From NCBI GenBank assembly GCA_949987705.1, contig OX465281.1:200619112-200683111 (forward strand): DNA of 64,000 bases. Direction: 5' to 3'. Each line of letters opens with the position of its first letter. Position 1 is the first letter of the stretch. Positions 1 through 11,899 of the stretch are shown here, in pieces. The notes beneath the pieces are model-generated. The model had not been told where the DNA came from, searched no databases, and saw only the letters and a list, made by a program, of their open reading frames with translations. A program made the translations under genes and the position numbers. The DNA is from Thereva unica (Eukaryota > Arthropoda > Insecta > Diptera > Therevidae).

Positions 1-2505
1 GTATTAATGGGTGACTTAAACGCACAGATCGGCCGTGACAACACCGGCCTTGAACAAACAATTGGAAATCAAGGTCTAAGCCAAGTTACCAATAACAATG
101 GTGAGCTTTTCGTTGACTTCTGTAGCTCCCACCAACTCATGGTAGGTGGAACTTACTTTTGTCACAAGAAGATACACAAAGAGACCTGGGTATCGCCCGA
201 TGGTAGAACGAGAAATCAGATAGATCATGTGGCCGTCAGCCGCAGATGGAGAACTATCCTTGAGGATGTCAGGAGTTTTAGGGGAGCAGACACTGGAAGC
301 GACCACCATTTGGTAGTAGCAACTATTCGCCTTAAAATCGCTGCAATCAGAAACGTACAACGCGATGCTATAAACCGTAGACGGTTCAACGTCGACCTTC
401 TGCGGGAGAGCGGTAAAAAGCGGGAATTTGCTGGAAACCTACAACAAATATTAAACCAGCACAACGTTTCTGACGACACAAATATTGAAGAGCTGTGGAG
501 TAGGACAAAGGGCGCAATATTAACGGCTGCGGAAATGAGCATCGGTTATGTCTCAAGAAACCAGCAACACTGGATCTCGGACACAACCTGGCAAAAAATA
601 GAACGCAGAAGGGCCCTAAAAAATAACGTAAACTCTACAAGCGACCCCGAAAGACGTTACCAACTGGAACGGGAGTACTCCCAATTACACCGGGAGGTAA
701 AGAGAAGCGTCCGGCGTGATAAAAGGCAGCAGATAAACGAGCTCGCAGAAAAAGCGGAAAACGCGGCAAACACAGGCAACAGTAGGGTGCTGTACCAAAT
801 CACTAAACAGCTCTCGGGAAAGCACTCTACTAAAAAGCATGCCGTTAAGAGTGCGGATGGAAGGCTGCTGTGCAGCGACGAGGAGCAGCTCCAAAGATGG
901 AGAGATTACTTCTTCGCCGCCCTGAATGGTTCATTTACACAGGAACCTCAGGAAACCAGCAACAATGCACAGCCTATAAGAATCACCACCCGAGCCCCAT
1001 CCAAGACGGAAATAGTAACCGCAATTCATGCGATGGCCAATGGTAAAGCAGCTGGGAAAGATGGCATCCCACCAGAATTGTTGAAAGCCGATTTAAGCCT
1101 CATAGCAGATGCGCTTCAGCCAATCCTGGAAATAGCATGGAACACCTGTACCTTTCCGGAGGATTGGACGGAAGGTATCATAGTCAAAATACCAAAAAAG
1201 GGGGACCTAACAATATGCGACAACTGGAGAGGCATCTGTTTACTATCTACTGTGGGCAAAATTTTGTCCCATATATTACTATCTAGGATAAGTGAGGCAG
1301 TAGACCGAACGCTTAGGAGGCAGCAGGCCGGATTCAGGAAGGGCCGCTCATGTATTGATCATATCAACACCTTACGAATAATAGTGGAGCAGTCTACTGA
1401 ATTCCGATCCCCCCTTTACCTTGCTTTCGTAGACTATGAGAAAGCGTTCGACTCGGTTAATAGGAGATTCATTTGGCAGGCGCTACGGCGACGTGGACTG
1501 CCTGATAAAATAATAGAATTGATAAAAGCCCTATATAACAATTCCAAATGCAGAGTTCTCCATAATGGAAAATTATCCGACAGCTTCGAGGTGAGCTCAG
1601 GAGTACGACAAGGATGCCTACTCTCGCCTTTACTATTTCTTATAGTAATAAATGACATCCTTGTCGGCGCTCTAGATAGTAGAACAGGCGGCATACAATG
1701 GGGTTTGTTAGACCGCCTTAAGGATCTCGACTACGCAGATGATATCTGTTTGCTGGCCCACAGACACCAGGACCTCAAAAACATGATTAACAATTTGGCA
1801 ACAGAAAGTAGTCCAGCAGGCTTAAGGCTAAATCCAACTAAAACTAAAGAAATGCGGATAAATGCAAACACCATTGAACGGACTGCGCTGAATAACCGTG
1901 ACGTGGAACTGGTCGATAAATTCTGCTACCTCGGTAGTATTATTACCGAAAATGGCGGTGCAGAAGAAGATGTCAGTTCCAGAATAAATAAAGCACGAGG
2001 CGCATATGCATGCCTGTTCCGCATATGGAGATCAACGGAGATCTCAACTAACACCAAATTGCGGCTGTTCAACTCCAACGTGAAGGCAGTACTTTTGTAC
2101 GGTTGCGAAACATGGAAAGTCACCCAATTCATCACAGGGCGCCTACAAGTCTTCGTCAACAGATGCCTGCGTCGTATCCTAAAAATCCGCTGGCAAGATA
2201 GAATTTCAAACGAAGAACTATGGCGCCGTGCCGGCCAAGAAAGGATAGACGACCAAATCAGACGAAGGAAATGGAATTGGGTTGGACACACCTTGCGACG
2301 CGAAAACGAAAATCTAGCCAAGCAGGCCCTCGACTGGAATCCGCAAGGATCCCGTCGAGTCGGAAGACCTAGGACAACATGGAGGAGAACCCTACTAGCA
2401 GAAGCCGCAACAACTGGGAGATCCTGGTCGGAGCTGAGAGCTGTCGCGCAAAACAGAGTCCGCTGGAGGGCAACTGTTTCCGCCCTATGTCCCATGAGGG
2501 ATTAA
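1..2505 (+). CDS. RTE-type non-LTR retrotransposon endonuclease/reverse transcriptase, 5' cut by window edge
   Basis: The frame is already open at base 1 and runs without a stop to the TAA at 2503-2505, so the first ATG at 7 is internal and the true start lies outside. The product nicks target DNA and reverse-transcribes its own RNA at the nick. The last third of an APE-type endonuclease is present (GDLNAQIG at the start, SDHHLVV near residue 98). The reverse transcriptase follows, with FVDYEKAFDSV near residue 474, SSGVRQGCLLSPL near 540 and the catalytic YADD near 576. A C-terminal region carries CETWKVT and the WNWVGHTLRR segment typical of the RTE-related elements often mis-annotated in insects as craniofacial development protein 2-like. 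There are no stops or frameshifts over 832 codons, so this is a young copy. Decayed 3' pieces of the same or a close family lie at 45505-45660 and 54820-54955. Confidence 0.92.
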   Translation, partial: VLMGDLNAQIGRDNTGLEQTIGNQGLSQVTNNNGELFVDFCSSHQLMVGGTYFCHKKIHKETWVSPDGRTRNQIDHVAVSRRWRTILEDVRSFRGADTGSDHHLVVATIRLKIAAIRNVQRDAINRRRFNVDLLRESGKKREFAGNLQQILNQHNVSDDTNIEELWSRTKGAILTAAEMSIGYVSRNQQHWISDTTWQKIERRRALKNNVNSTSDPERRYQLEREYSQLHREVKRSVRRDKRQQINELAEKAENAANTGNSRVLYQITKQLSGKHSTKKHAVKSADGRLLCSDEEQLQRWRDYFFAALNGSFTQEPQETSNNAQPIRITTRAPSKTEIVTAIHAMANGKAAGKDGIPPELLKADLSLIADALQPILEIAWNTCTFPEDWTEGIIVKIPKKGDLTICDNWRGICLLSTVGKILSHILLSRISEAVDRTLRRQQAGFRKGRSCIDHINTLRIIVEQSTEFRSPLYLAFVDYEKAFDSVNRRFIWQALRRRGLPDKIIELIKALYNNSKCRVLHNGKLSDSFEVSSGVRQGCLLSPLLFLIVINDILVGALDSRTGGIQWGLLDRLKDLDYADDICLLAHRHQDLKNMINNLATESSPAGLRLNPTKTKEMRINANTIERTALNNRDVELVDKFCYLGSIITENGGAEEDVSSRINKARGAYACLFRIWRSTEISTNTKLRLFNSNVKAVLLYGCETWKVTQFITGRLQVFVNRCLRRILKIRWQDRISNEELWRRAGQERIDDQIRRRKWNWVGHTLRRENENLAKQALDWNPQGSRRVGRPRTTWRRTLLAEAATTGRSWSELRAVAQNRVRWRATVSALCPMRD

Positions 2506-2526
2506 AGGAGCACAATGATGATGATA
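2506..2526 (+). other. Very short 3' UTR and ATG-repeat tail of the RTE element
   Basis: Directly after the stop, a dozen bases lead into an ATGATGATGATA run. RTE-clade LINEs end in short simple repeats instead of poly(A), so this marks the 3' end of the element. Confidence 0.75.
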
Positions 2527-5034
2527 CCCCATTACGACCCGTCTGTCTTTGCTGAAAAAATATTTTTTTAATCTGGTGAGAAATAGGCTCAAAATATGTC
2601 CAGAAATACTACCTCTTAAAGTCCTATAGAAATCGGATTACCCGTTTTCGAGATTATAAACATACAGAAAGGCAATCAATAAAAGTTCTTAACAGCCCGA
2701 GCTGTGACCGTCAAAAAGTGGTGAACCTTTCTGAAAGGATGAAACCTGCAGGAATGATAGTATTTGCGAAGACTATCTGCATTTGGAAAATCGGAATAGA
2801 AAATGTATACATACATATTAGAGTGAAAACTTTCTTTATCAATACAATTGAAGTCCCCAAAAAGCTCGATTTAAATAAAATATCCAGCGTCAGCTAAGTA
2901 TAAATAACATTATAGGCAACCTTATCCACAAAATCGTGCCAAAAAGAAACGAATTGCCTATAGTACGGTGAGGATATATTTAGGCAATAGTAGATATTGA
3001 GATTGAGCTTTCTGAGGTGTACAATTAAAAAGATGGAAACAGTTTTAACTTACTTTCCTTCAAGTTTTCGGCCTGGTCAGATAGTGGGACCCGATAGTCG
3101 CGTGAAAGTGAAAAGGTAGCCGCAAATATGCCTTACCTTCGCAGGTATTTTTACAGACAACTAGGATAAATAAAAAATGGTTATCACATTTCAAAAAATT
3201 TAGGAAACGGAAAATTCATATCGCCAGTATGTAAGTATGATATTAGTTGAAGTCAAATTTATGGACTCTTATAATTAAGTTGAAAAATTTTCTAGAAAAA
3301 ATAATAGTTTTTCAATGCTTATATTATAAAATATACATTGAATATAAACCCACCCCCTCGAAGACCCTTTTGTTCAAAATAATTGCTTCTAGCTGAAGGA
3401 CCGAGATTTTGCAAAAATATCGTGCATTTTCGGATTCAGCGGATCTAAATCTATAGAAATCATCCGGAAAATTCCACGACCCCTTCATGAATAGCGAACC
3501 CCCCTCAACCGCGGACACCGTTCTCCGAGTCTTTCAAACTAAGCAAAAAGTGCTCGTTAAGAATCGCTTTTGACAGAGAAAGAACGCACTATATCTATCT
3601 GCATCGTGCGCACCCATCGTTAAAGAATAGAAAGAGCATTAACTCGTTCAGAAAAATTGAAAACATAAACTGCGACGCAATTTTCTTACGACCCTTTTCT
3701 TTTATGAATGGAATTCTGAATTGATGACCTATTTAGGCGCATTTTTTGGATAAAAAAGTTTGAGGGCGCGAAGTCTGGACAGGGCGAGAAATCCCCCGTC
3801 GCGGCACAAATCCCCCGGCCAAGCGCTGTATTTTTGTATTGTAAATACATACAAAAAAAATTGTTTCATGGTTTTTTTTCCCGTGAAAACTTTTGCAAGT
3901 TGAAAGTGAAAATGATATTAGAGGAATTATGACCAAAAATTTTATTTTTTAGGGTTTTTGAAATTCAGCCCCAGCTAATAAAATGTAACCCACTTGATAT
4001 CTCTTATGGTCGGTTCTCCAGAAAAGAACTTTTGGCCACATGGCATTAGCGATTCATAAAATATTTATGTAGTTCAATCTAAACTAGAGATACCGAATAT
4101 TCGGCCACGCTCTGGGCCGAAGCCCCGAATTCGCAAATTTTTCGAGCATAGAAAAATTATCACTGTAGATGCGATCTTAATACTACAATAATATTTCCGG
4201 TGTTAACACAATTGCGCGTAATTCCGTAAACGATTTGAAGCCACTCGATTTCGATTTTTTGTTTTTTATTGCTTTTCTCAGGAAATTTGTTCGCCGGTCC
4301 GGAGTCCCCTTTCATAATATTGTTGCTTTTTTTGTTGCTTTTCCGATGAAATTTGGATTCCTTTCATATAATTTTTAGTGATATGTGCATTTTTTATGAT
4401 TTGGTATGCGGCCGCATAATGTGGGTTAACCCACAAAGAAATTTTAGGGGTGGGTGACATTTAAAATACATGGAACAACATTTGCGCTGGCATAAACATC
4501 AGGCGGCGCGAAGAAATTAAATCTATGGGGACTTTTGCCGCAGGCCGCCGTCGTTACCGGTCACCGTCGCCTGGCAAGTCAATTGTTCATTTATTCGGCC
4601 GAATACCGAACATTAAAAAAGTGGCCGAAAAGCAGCCAAATATTTGTGGCATCTTTATAAACCATATCAAATTGCTAATAAATTTTCTTTGAAAAATGAT
4701 TTATCATCTATTAAGTAACTAGTTAAAAAATTAGCTCGTTACTAACAAAACAAAATTAGGTATAACAATATTCTTCAAGACATAATGCTCAAAAGAGTAG
4801 CTTTCGTGGATACTGGGATGCTAGGGTGTTTATTATTTTTAAATACATATATTATTTCAAATGGCATTGCTTCACTTTTATTTAAATCTTTCCGCCAAAT
4901 ATTTCACGTCACATTACTTCATTCGAGTATTAGTTGATTATATTACTGTTTTTAGTTAAATTAATTTTTCATATCTAGTTAGCATTGAGGTGGTGGAGGA
5001 GTGGCCACTTTCGGAATTGAAATTTTTTATGTTA
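2527..5034. other. AT-rich non-coding stretch, no recognisable gene
   Basis: I see no reading frame or transposon domain here. Two pieces with ATTCGGCC-type motifs, near 4090-4140 and 4590-4640, are loosely inverted and may be the worn ends of a DNA transposon, but I cannot show a target duplication. Confidence 0.4.
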
Positions 5035-5040
5035 ATTCTT

Positions 5041-5880
5041 AACACCACCCTTATCAAGTACACAAAAACCCAGCAGGGCATAAAAACTTTAACTATATTT
5101 TCAAAAATAATATTTTCTAGGGGGTGAGTTAAGGGGTGCCTTGTTATGGGCTGGAGATTTTTGGTGTATTTTTTAACACCACTCTTCTTAACGAGGGATC
5201 ATATTGTGCAGCGGAGTCTTCTACCGCCTTTAAATATTTATATTTCCAAAAAAACACAATTTGTGGTAGTTCCTAATACTACCCTTAATAAGTATGCAAA
5301 AATGCAGCGGGGTCTAAAGCCTCTAACTATTTTTCTCAAAATAATCACATCTAGGGGGTGGTTTAAGGGTGTCACCAGGGGATGTTACTAGCACCACCCT
5401 TAACAAGTCCACAAAAATCCAGCGGGGCACTCGGCCTCTAACTATTTTGTTAAAAATAATCATTTCTAGGGGGTGGGTTAAAAGTGTCGCCCGTGCACGA
5501 TATGGACTTGAGATTTTTGGGGGTGGTTACTAGCACCACCCTTAACAAGTCCACAAAAATCCAACGGGGCACTCGGCCTCTAACTATTGTGTTAAAAATA
5601 ATCATTTCTAGGGGGTGGGTTAAAAGTGTCGCCCGTGCACGATATGGACTTGAGATTTTTGGGGGTGGTTACTAGCACCACCCTTAACAATTCCACAAAA
5701 ATCCAGCGGGGCACTCGGCCTCTAACTATTGTGTTTAAAATAATCATTTCTAGGGGGTGGGTTAAAAGTGTCGCCCGTGCACGATATGGACTTGAGATTT
5801 TTGGGGGTGGTTACTAGCACCACCCTTAACAAGTCCACAAAAATCCAGCGAGGCACTCGGCCACTAACTATAGTTTTTAC
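5041..5880. repeat. Diverged 142-bp subfamily at the left edge of the satellite
   Basis: Units starting at 5391, 5533, 5675 and 5817 (GCACCACCCTTAAC) are exactly 142 bp apart and nearly identical. They share the CCTCTAACTA and GGACTTGAGATT boxes with the main array but have a different central block (AAGTGTCGCCCGTGCACGAT). Older units lie upstream near 5041 and 5180. The short open frames repeated inside them are by-products of the tandem structure, not genes. Confidence 0.9.
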
Positions 5881-7068
5881 AATAATCACCTCTAGGGGTG
5901 GCTTCAGGGTGGCATACGAACTTGAGATTTTTTCTGCAATCTATTAACATCCCTCTTAACGCGTGGTAAAAATTTCAGCGGGTTCTAAAACCTCTAACTA
6001 TAGTTTTTACAATAATCACCTCTAGGGGTGGCTTCAGGGTGGCATAAGGGTGGCTCCCGACGATGTTATGGACTTGAGATTTTTTCAGGAATCTATTAAC
6101 ATCCCTCTCAACTCGTGGTAAAAATTTCAGCGGGTTCTAAAGCCTCTAACTATAGTTTTTACAATAATCACCTCTAGGGGTGGCTTCAGGGTGGCATAAG
6201 GGTGGCTCCCGACGATGGTATAGACTTGGGATTTTTTCTGGAATCTACTAACATCCCTCTTAACGCGTGGTAAAAATTTCAGCGGGGTCTAAAGCCTCTA
6301 ACTATAGTTTTTAAAACAATCACCTCTAGGGGTGGCTTCAGGTTGGCTTCAGGGTGGCATAAGGGTGGCGACCGACGATGATATAGACTTGGGATTTTTT
6401 CTGGAATCTACTAACATCCCTCTTAACGCGTGGTAAAAATTTCAGCGGGGTCTAAAGCCTCTAACTATAGTTTTTAAAACAATCACCTCTAGGGGTGGCT
6501 TCAGGTTGGCTTCAGGGTGGCATAAGGGTGGCGACCGACGATGTTATGGACTTGAGATTTCTTCAGGAATCTACTAACATCCCTCTTAACGCGTGGTAAA
6601 AATTTCAGCGGGGTCTAAAGCCTCTAACCATATTTTTTAAAATAATCACCCCTAGGGGTGGCTTCAGGGTGGCATAAGGGTGGCGACCGACGATGTTATG
6701 GACTTGAGATTTCTTCAGGAATCTACTAACATCCCTCTTAACGCGTGGTAAAAATTTCAGCGGGGTCTAAAGCCTCTAACTATAGTTTTTAAAACAATCA
6801 CCTCTAGGGGTGGCTTCAGGGTGGCTTCAGGGTGGCATAAGGGTGGCGACCGACGATGTTATGGACTTGAGATTTCTTCAGGAATCTACTAACATCCCTC
6901 TTAACGCGTGGTAAAAATTTCAGCGGGGTCTAAAGCCTCTAACTATAGTTTTTAAAACAATCACCTCTAGGGGTGGCTTCAGGTTGGCTTCAGGGTGGCA
7001 TAAGGGTGGCGACCGACGATGATATAGACTTGGGATTTTTTCTGGAATCTACTAACATCCCTCTTAAC

Positions 7069-10000
7069 GCGTGGTAAAAATTTCAGCGGGGTCTAAAGCC
7101 TCTAACTATAGTTTTTAAAACAATCACCTCTAGGGGTGGCTTCAGGTTGGCTTCAGGGTGGCATAAGGGTGGCGACCGACGATGATATAGACTTGGGATT
7201 TTTTCTGGAATCTACTAACATCCCTCTTAACGCGTGGTAAAAATTTCAGCGGGGTCTAAAGCCTCTAACTATAGTTTTAAAAACAATCACCTCTAGGGGT
7301 GGCTTCAGGTTGGCTTCAGGGTGGCATAAGGGTGGCGACCGACGATGATATAGACTTGGGATTTTTTCTGGAATCTACTAACATCCCTCTTAACGCGTGG
7401 TAAAAATTTCACCGGGGTCTAAAGCCTCTAACTATAGTTTTTAAAACAATCACCTCTAGGGGTGGCTTCAGGGTGGCTTCAGGGTGGCGACCGACGATGT
7501 TATGGACTTGAGATTTCTTCAGGAATCTACTAACATCCCTCTTAACGCGTGGTAAAAATTTCAGCGGGGTCTAAAGCCTCTAACTATAGTTTTTAAAACA
7601 ATCACCTCTAGGGGTGGCTTCAGGGTGGCGACCGACGATGTTATGGACTTGAGATTTCTTCAGGAATCTACTAACATCCCTCTTAACGCGTGGTAAAAAT
7701 TTCAGCGGGGTCTAAAGCCTCTAACTATAGTTTTTAAAACAATCACCTCTAGGGGTGACTTCAGGTTGGCTTCAGGGTGGCATAAGGGTGGCGACCGACG
7801 ATGATATAGACTTGGGATTTTTTCTGGAATCTACTAACATCCCTCTTAACGCGTGGTAAAAATTTCAGCGGGGTCTAAAGCCTCTAACTATAGTTTTTAA
7901 AACAATCACCTCTAGGGGTGGCTTCAGGTTGGCTTCAGGGTGGCATAAGGGTGGCGACCGACGATGTTATGGACTTGAGATTTCTTCAGGAATCTACTAA
8001 CATCCCTCTTAACGCGTGGTAAAAATTTCAGCGGGGTCTAAAGCCTCTAACTATAGTTTTTAAAACAATCACCTCTAGGGGTGGCTTCAGGGTGGCATAA
8101 GGGTGGCGACCGACGATGTTATAGACTTGGGATTTTTTCTGGAATCTACTAACATCCCTCTTAACGCGTGGTAAAAATTTCAGCGGGGTCTAAAGCCTCT
8201 AACTATAGTTTTTAAAACAATCACCTCTAGGGGTGGCTTCAGGTTGGCTTCAGGGTGGCATAAGGGTGGCGACCGACGATGATATAGACTTGGGATTTTT
8301 TCTGGAATCTACTAACATCCCTCTTAACGCGTGGTAAAAATTTCAGCGGGGTCTAAAGCCTCTAACTATAGTTTTTAAAACAATCACCTCTAGGGGTGGC
8401 TTCAGGGTGGCATAAGGGTGGCGACCGACGATGTTATGGGCTTGAGATTTCTTCAGGAATCTACTAACATCCCTCTTAACGCGTGGTAAAAATTTCAGCG
8501 GGGTCTAAAGCCTCTAACTATAGTTTTTAAAACAATCACCTCTAGGGGTGGCTTCAGGTTGGCTTCAGGGTGGCATAAGGGTGGCGACCGACGATGTTAT
8601 GGACTTGAGATTTCTTCAGGAATCTACTAACATCCCTCTTAACGCGTGGTAAAAATTTCAGCGGGGTCTAAAGCCTCTAACTATAGTTTTTAAAACAATC
8701 ACCTCTAGGGGTGGCTTCAGGTTGGCTTCAGGGTGGCATAAGGGTGGCGACCGACGATGTTATGGACTTGAGATTTCTTCAGGAATCTACTAACATCCCT
8801 CTTAACGCGTGGTAAAAATTTCAGCGGGGTCTAAAGCCTCTAACTATAGTTTTTAAAACAATCACCTCTAGGGGTGGCTTCAGGTTGGCTTCAGGGTGGC
8901 ATAAGGGTGGCGACCGACGATGATATAGACTTGGGATTTTTTCTGGAATCTACTAACATCCCTCTTAACGCGTGGTAAAAATTTCAGCGGGGTCTAAAGC
9001 CTCTAACTATAGTTTTTAAAACAATCACCTCTAGGGGTGGCTTCAGGTTGGCTTCAGGGTGGCATAAGGGTGGCGACCGACGATGTTATGGACTTGAGAT
9101 TTCTTCAGGAATCTACTAACATCCCTCTTAACGCGTGGTAAAAATTTCAGCGGGGTCTAAAGCCTCTAACTATAGTTTTTAAAACAATCACCTCTAGGGG
9201 TGGCTTCAGGGTGGCATAAGGGTGGCGACCGACGATGTTATAGACTTGGGATTTTTTCTGGAATCTACTAACATCCCTCTTAACGCGTGGTAAAAATTTC
9301 AGCGGGGTCTAAAGCCTCTAACTATAGTTTTTAAAACAATCACCTCTAGGGGTGGCTTCAGGTTGGCTTCAGGGTGGCATAAGGGTGGCGACCGACGATG
9401 ATATAGACTTGGGATTTTTTCTGGAATCTACTAACATCCCTCTTAACGCGTGGTAAAAATTTCAGCGGGGTCTAAAGCCTCTAACTATAGTTTTAAAAAC
9501 AATCACCTCTAGGGGTGGCTTCAGGTTGGCTTCAGGGTGGCATAAGGGTGGCGACCGACGATGATATAGACTTGGGATTTTTTCTGGAATCTACTAACAT
9601 CCCTCTTAACGCGTGGTAAAAATTTCACCGGGGTCTAAAGCCTCTAACTATAGTTTTTAAAACAATCACCTCTAGGGGTGGCTTCAGGGTGGCTTCAGGG
9701 TGGCGACCGACGATGTTATGGACTTGAGATTTCTTCAGGAATCTACTAACATCCCTCTTAACGCGTGGTAAAAATTTCAGCGGGGTCTAAAGCCTCTAAC
9801 TATAGTTTTTAAAACAATCACCTCTAGGGGTGGCTTCAGGGTGGCGACCGACGATGTTATGGACTTGAGATTTCTTCAGGAATCTACTAACATCCCTCTT
9901 AACGCGTGGTAAAAATTTCAGCGGGGTCTAAAGCCCTCTAACTATAGTTTTTAAAACAATCACCTCTAGGGGTGGCTTCAGGTTGGCTTCAGGGTGGCAT

Positions 10001-11654
10001 AAGGGTGGCGACCGACGATGATATAGACTTGGGATTTTTTCTGGAATCTACTAACATCCCTCTTAACGCGTGGTAAAAATTTCAGCGGGGTCTAAAGCCT
10101 CTAACTATAGTTTTTAAAACAATCACCTCTAGGGGTGGCTTCAGGTTGGCTTCAGGGTGGCATAAGGGTGGCGACCGACGATGTTATGGACTTGAGATTT
10201 CTTCAGGAATCTACTAACATCCCTCTTAACGCGTGGTAAAAATTTCAGCGGGGTCTAAAGCCTCTAACTATAGTTTTTAAAACAATCACCTCTAGGGGTG
10301 GCTTCAGGGTGGCATAAGGGTGGCGACCGACGATGTTATAGACTTGGGATTTTTTCTGGAATCTACTAACATCCCTCTTAACGCGTGGTAAAAATTTCAG
10401 CGGGGTCTAAAGCCTCTAACTATAGTTTTTAAAACAATCACCTCTAGGGGTGGCTTCAGGTTGGCTTCAGGGTGGCATAAGGGTGGCGACCGACGATGAT
10501 ATAGACTTGGGATTTTTTCTGGAATCTACTAACATCCCTCTTAACGCGTGGTAAAAATTTCAGCGGGGTCTAAAGCCTCTAACCATAGTTTTTAAAATAA
10601 TCACCCCTAGGGGTGGCTTCAGGGTGGCATAAGGGTGGCGACCGACGATGTTATGGGCTTGAGATTTCTTCAGGAATCTACTAACATCCCTCTTAACGCG
10701 TGGTAAAAATTTCAGCGGGGTCTAAAGCCTCTAACTATAGTTTTTAAAACAATCACCTCTAGGGGTGGCTTCAGGTTGGCTTCAGGGTGGCATAAGGGTG
10801 GCGACCGACGATGTTATGGACTTGAGATTTCTTCAGGAATCTACTAACATCCCTCTTAACGCGTGGTAAAAATTTCAGCGGGGTCTAAAGCCTCTAACCA
10901 TAGTTTTTAAAATAATCACCCCTAGGGGTGGCTTCAGGGTGGCATAAGGGTGGCGACCGACGATGTTATGGACTTGAGATTTCTTCAGGAATCTACTAAC
11001 ATCCCTCTTAACGCGTGGTAAAAATTTCAGCGGGGTCTAAAGCCTCTAACTATAGTTTTTAAAACAATCACCTCTAGGGGTGGCTTCAGGTTGGCTTCAG
11101 GGTGGCATAAGGGTGGCGACCGACGATGATATAGACTTGGGATTTTTTCTGGAATCTACTAACATCCCTCTTAACGCGTGGTAAAAATTTCAGCGGGGTC
11201 TAAAGCCTCTAACTATAGTTTTTAAAACAATCACCTCTAGGGGTGGCTTCAGGTTGGCTTCAGGGTGGCATAAGGGTGGCGACCGACGATGATATAGACT
11301 TGGGATTTTTTCTGGAATCTACTAACATCCCTCTTAACGCGTGGTAAAAATTTCAGCGGGGTCTAAAGCCTCTAACTATAGTTTTTAAAACAATCACCTC
11401 TAGGGGTGGCTTCAGGTTGGCTTCAGGGTGGCATAAGGGTGGCGACCGACGATGATATAGACTTGGGATTTTTTCTGGAATCTACTAACATCCCTCTTAA
11501 CGCGTGGTAAAAATTTCAGCGGGGTCTAAAGCCTCTAACTATAGTTTTTAAAACAATCACCTCTAGGGGTGGCTTCAGGGTGGCATAAGGGTGGCGACCG
11601 ACGATGTTATGGACTTGAGATTTCTTCAGGAATCTACTAACATCCCTCTTAACG
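7069..11654. repeat. Higher-order repeat within the satellite, period 2216 bp (14 monomers)
   Basis: Rare private variants recur at a fixed distance. GTTTTAAAAACAATC occurs at 7274 and 9490; TTCACCGGGG instead of TTCAGCGGGG has its ACCG at 7411 and 9627; a monomer lacking GGCATAAGGGT occurs near 7451 and 9667. All three pairs are 2216 bp apart. ATGTTATGGG at 8431 and 10648 is 2217 apart, explained by one extra C near 9931. The order of monomer lengths also matches from 7069 to 8644 and from 9285 to 10861. The second copy then diverges and the array ends. Confidence 0.9.
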
Positions 11655-11899
11655 CGTGGTAAAAATTTCAGCGGGGTCTAAAGCCTCTAAATATTTTTTT
11701 CAAAAATAATCATTTTTAGGGGGTGAGTTAGGGGTAGGTTTATAATTCGGGGTTAATAATTTAGGTATGATATTTTTCGAGACCCCCACTGTCTGTCTGG
11801 TATCAAAAAACAATTATTTACTTGTTTTTTAAGGCCCGATAGTCAGTTTCAAAATTTAATTTTTTTTCTAAAATCGTTCGATCGAACGTTCGGAACTTC

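Larger units (their letters stand above)
5035..11745. repeat. Large tandem satellite array, unit about 141-163 bp
   Basis: About 6.7 kb of head-to-tail units. Conserved boxes recur in every unit: CTCTTAAC, AAAATTTCAGCGGGG, CCTCTAACTATAG, TCTAGGGGTGG and GACTTGAGATT. Anchoring on GCGTGGTAAA gives 37 occurrences from 5961 to 11654. The 36 spacings are 163 (21 times), 152 (12), 141 (2) and 164 (1). The length classes differ by whole copies of an 11-mer of the GGCTTCAGGGT / GGCTTCAGGTT / GGCATAAGGGT type. Two sequence variants alternate irregularly: one with GATGTTATGGACTTGAG then CTTCAGGAATC, the other with GATGATATAGACTTGGG then TTTCTGGAATC. The array fades out at both ends into diverged units. 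Confidence 0.97.

Noticed and set aside
5484..5817. Two overlapping 63-codon open frames with identical proteins in the satellite
   Set aside because: They are the same satellite unit read twice; the frame exists because 142-bp repeats happen to lack stops, with no start context or homology.
5961..11654. CRISPR-like regular repeat array
   Set aside because: Units are continuous and similar over their full length, with no constant repeat/variable spacer alternation, in a eukaryotic genome.
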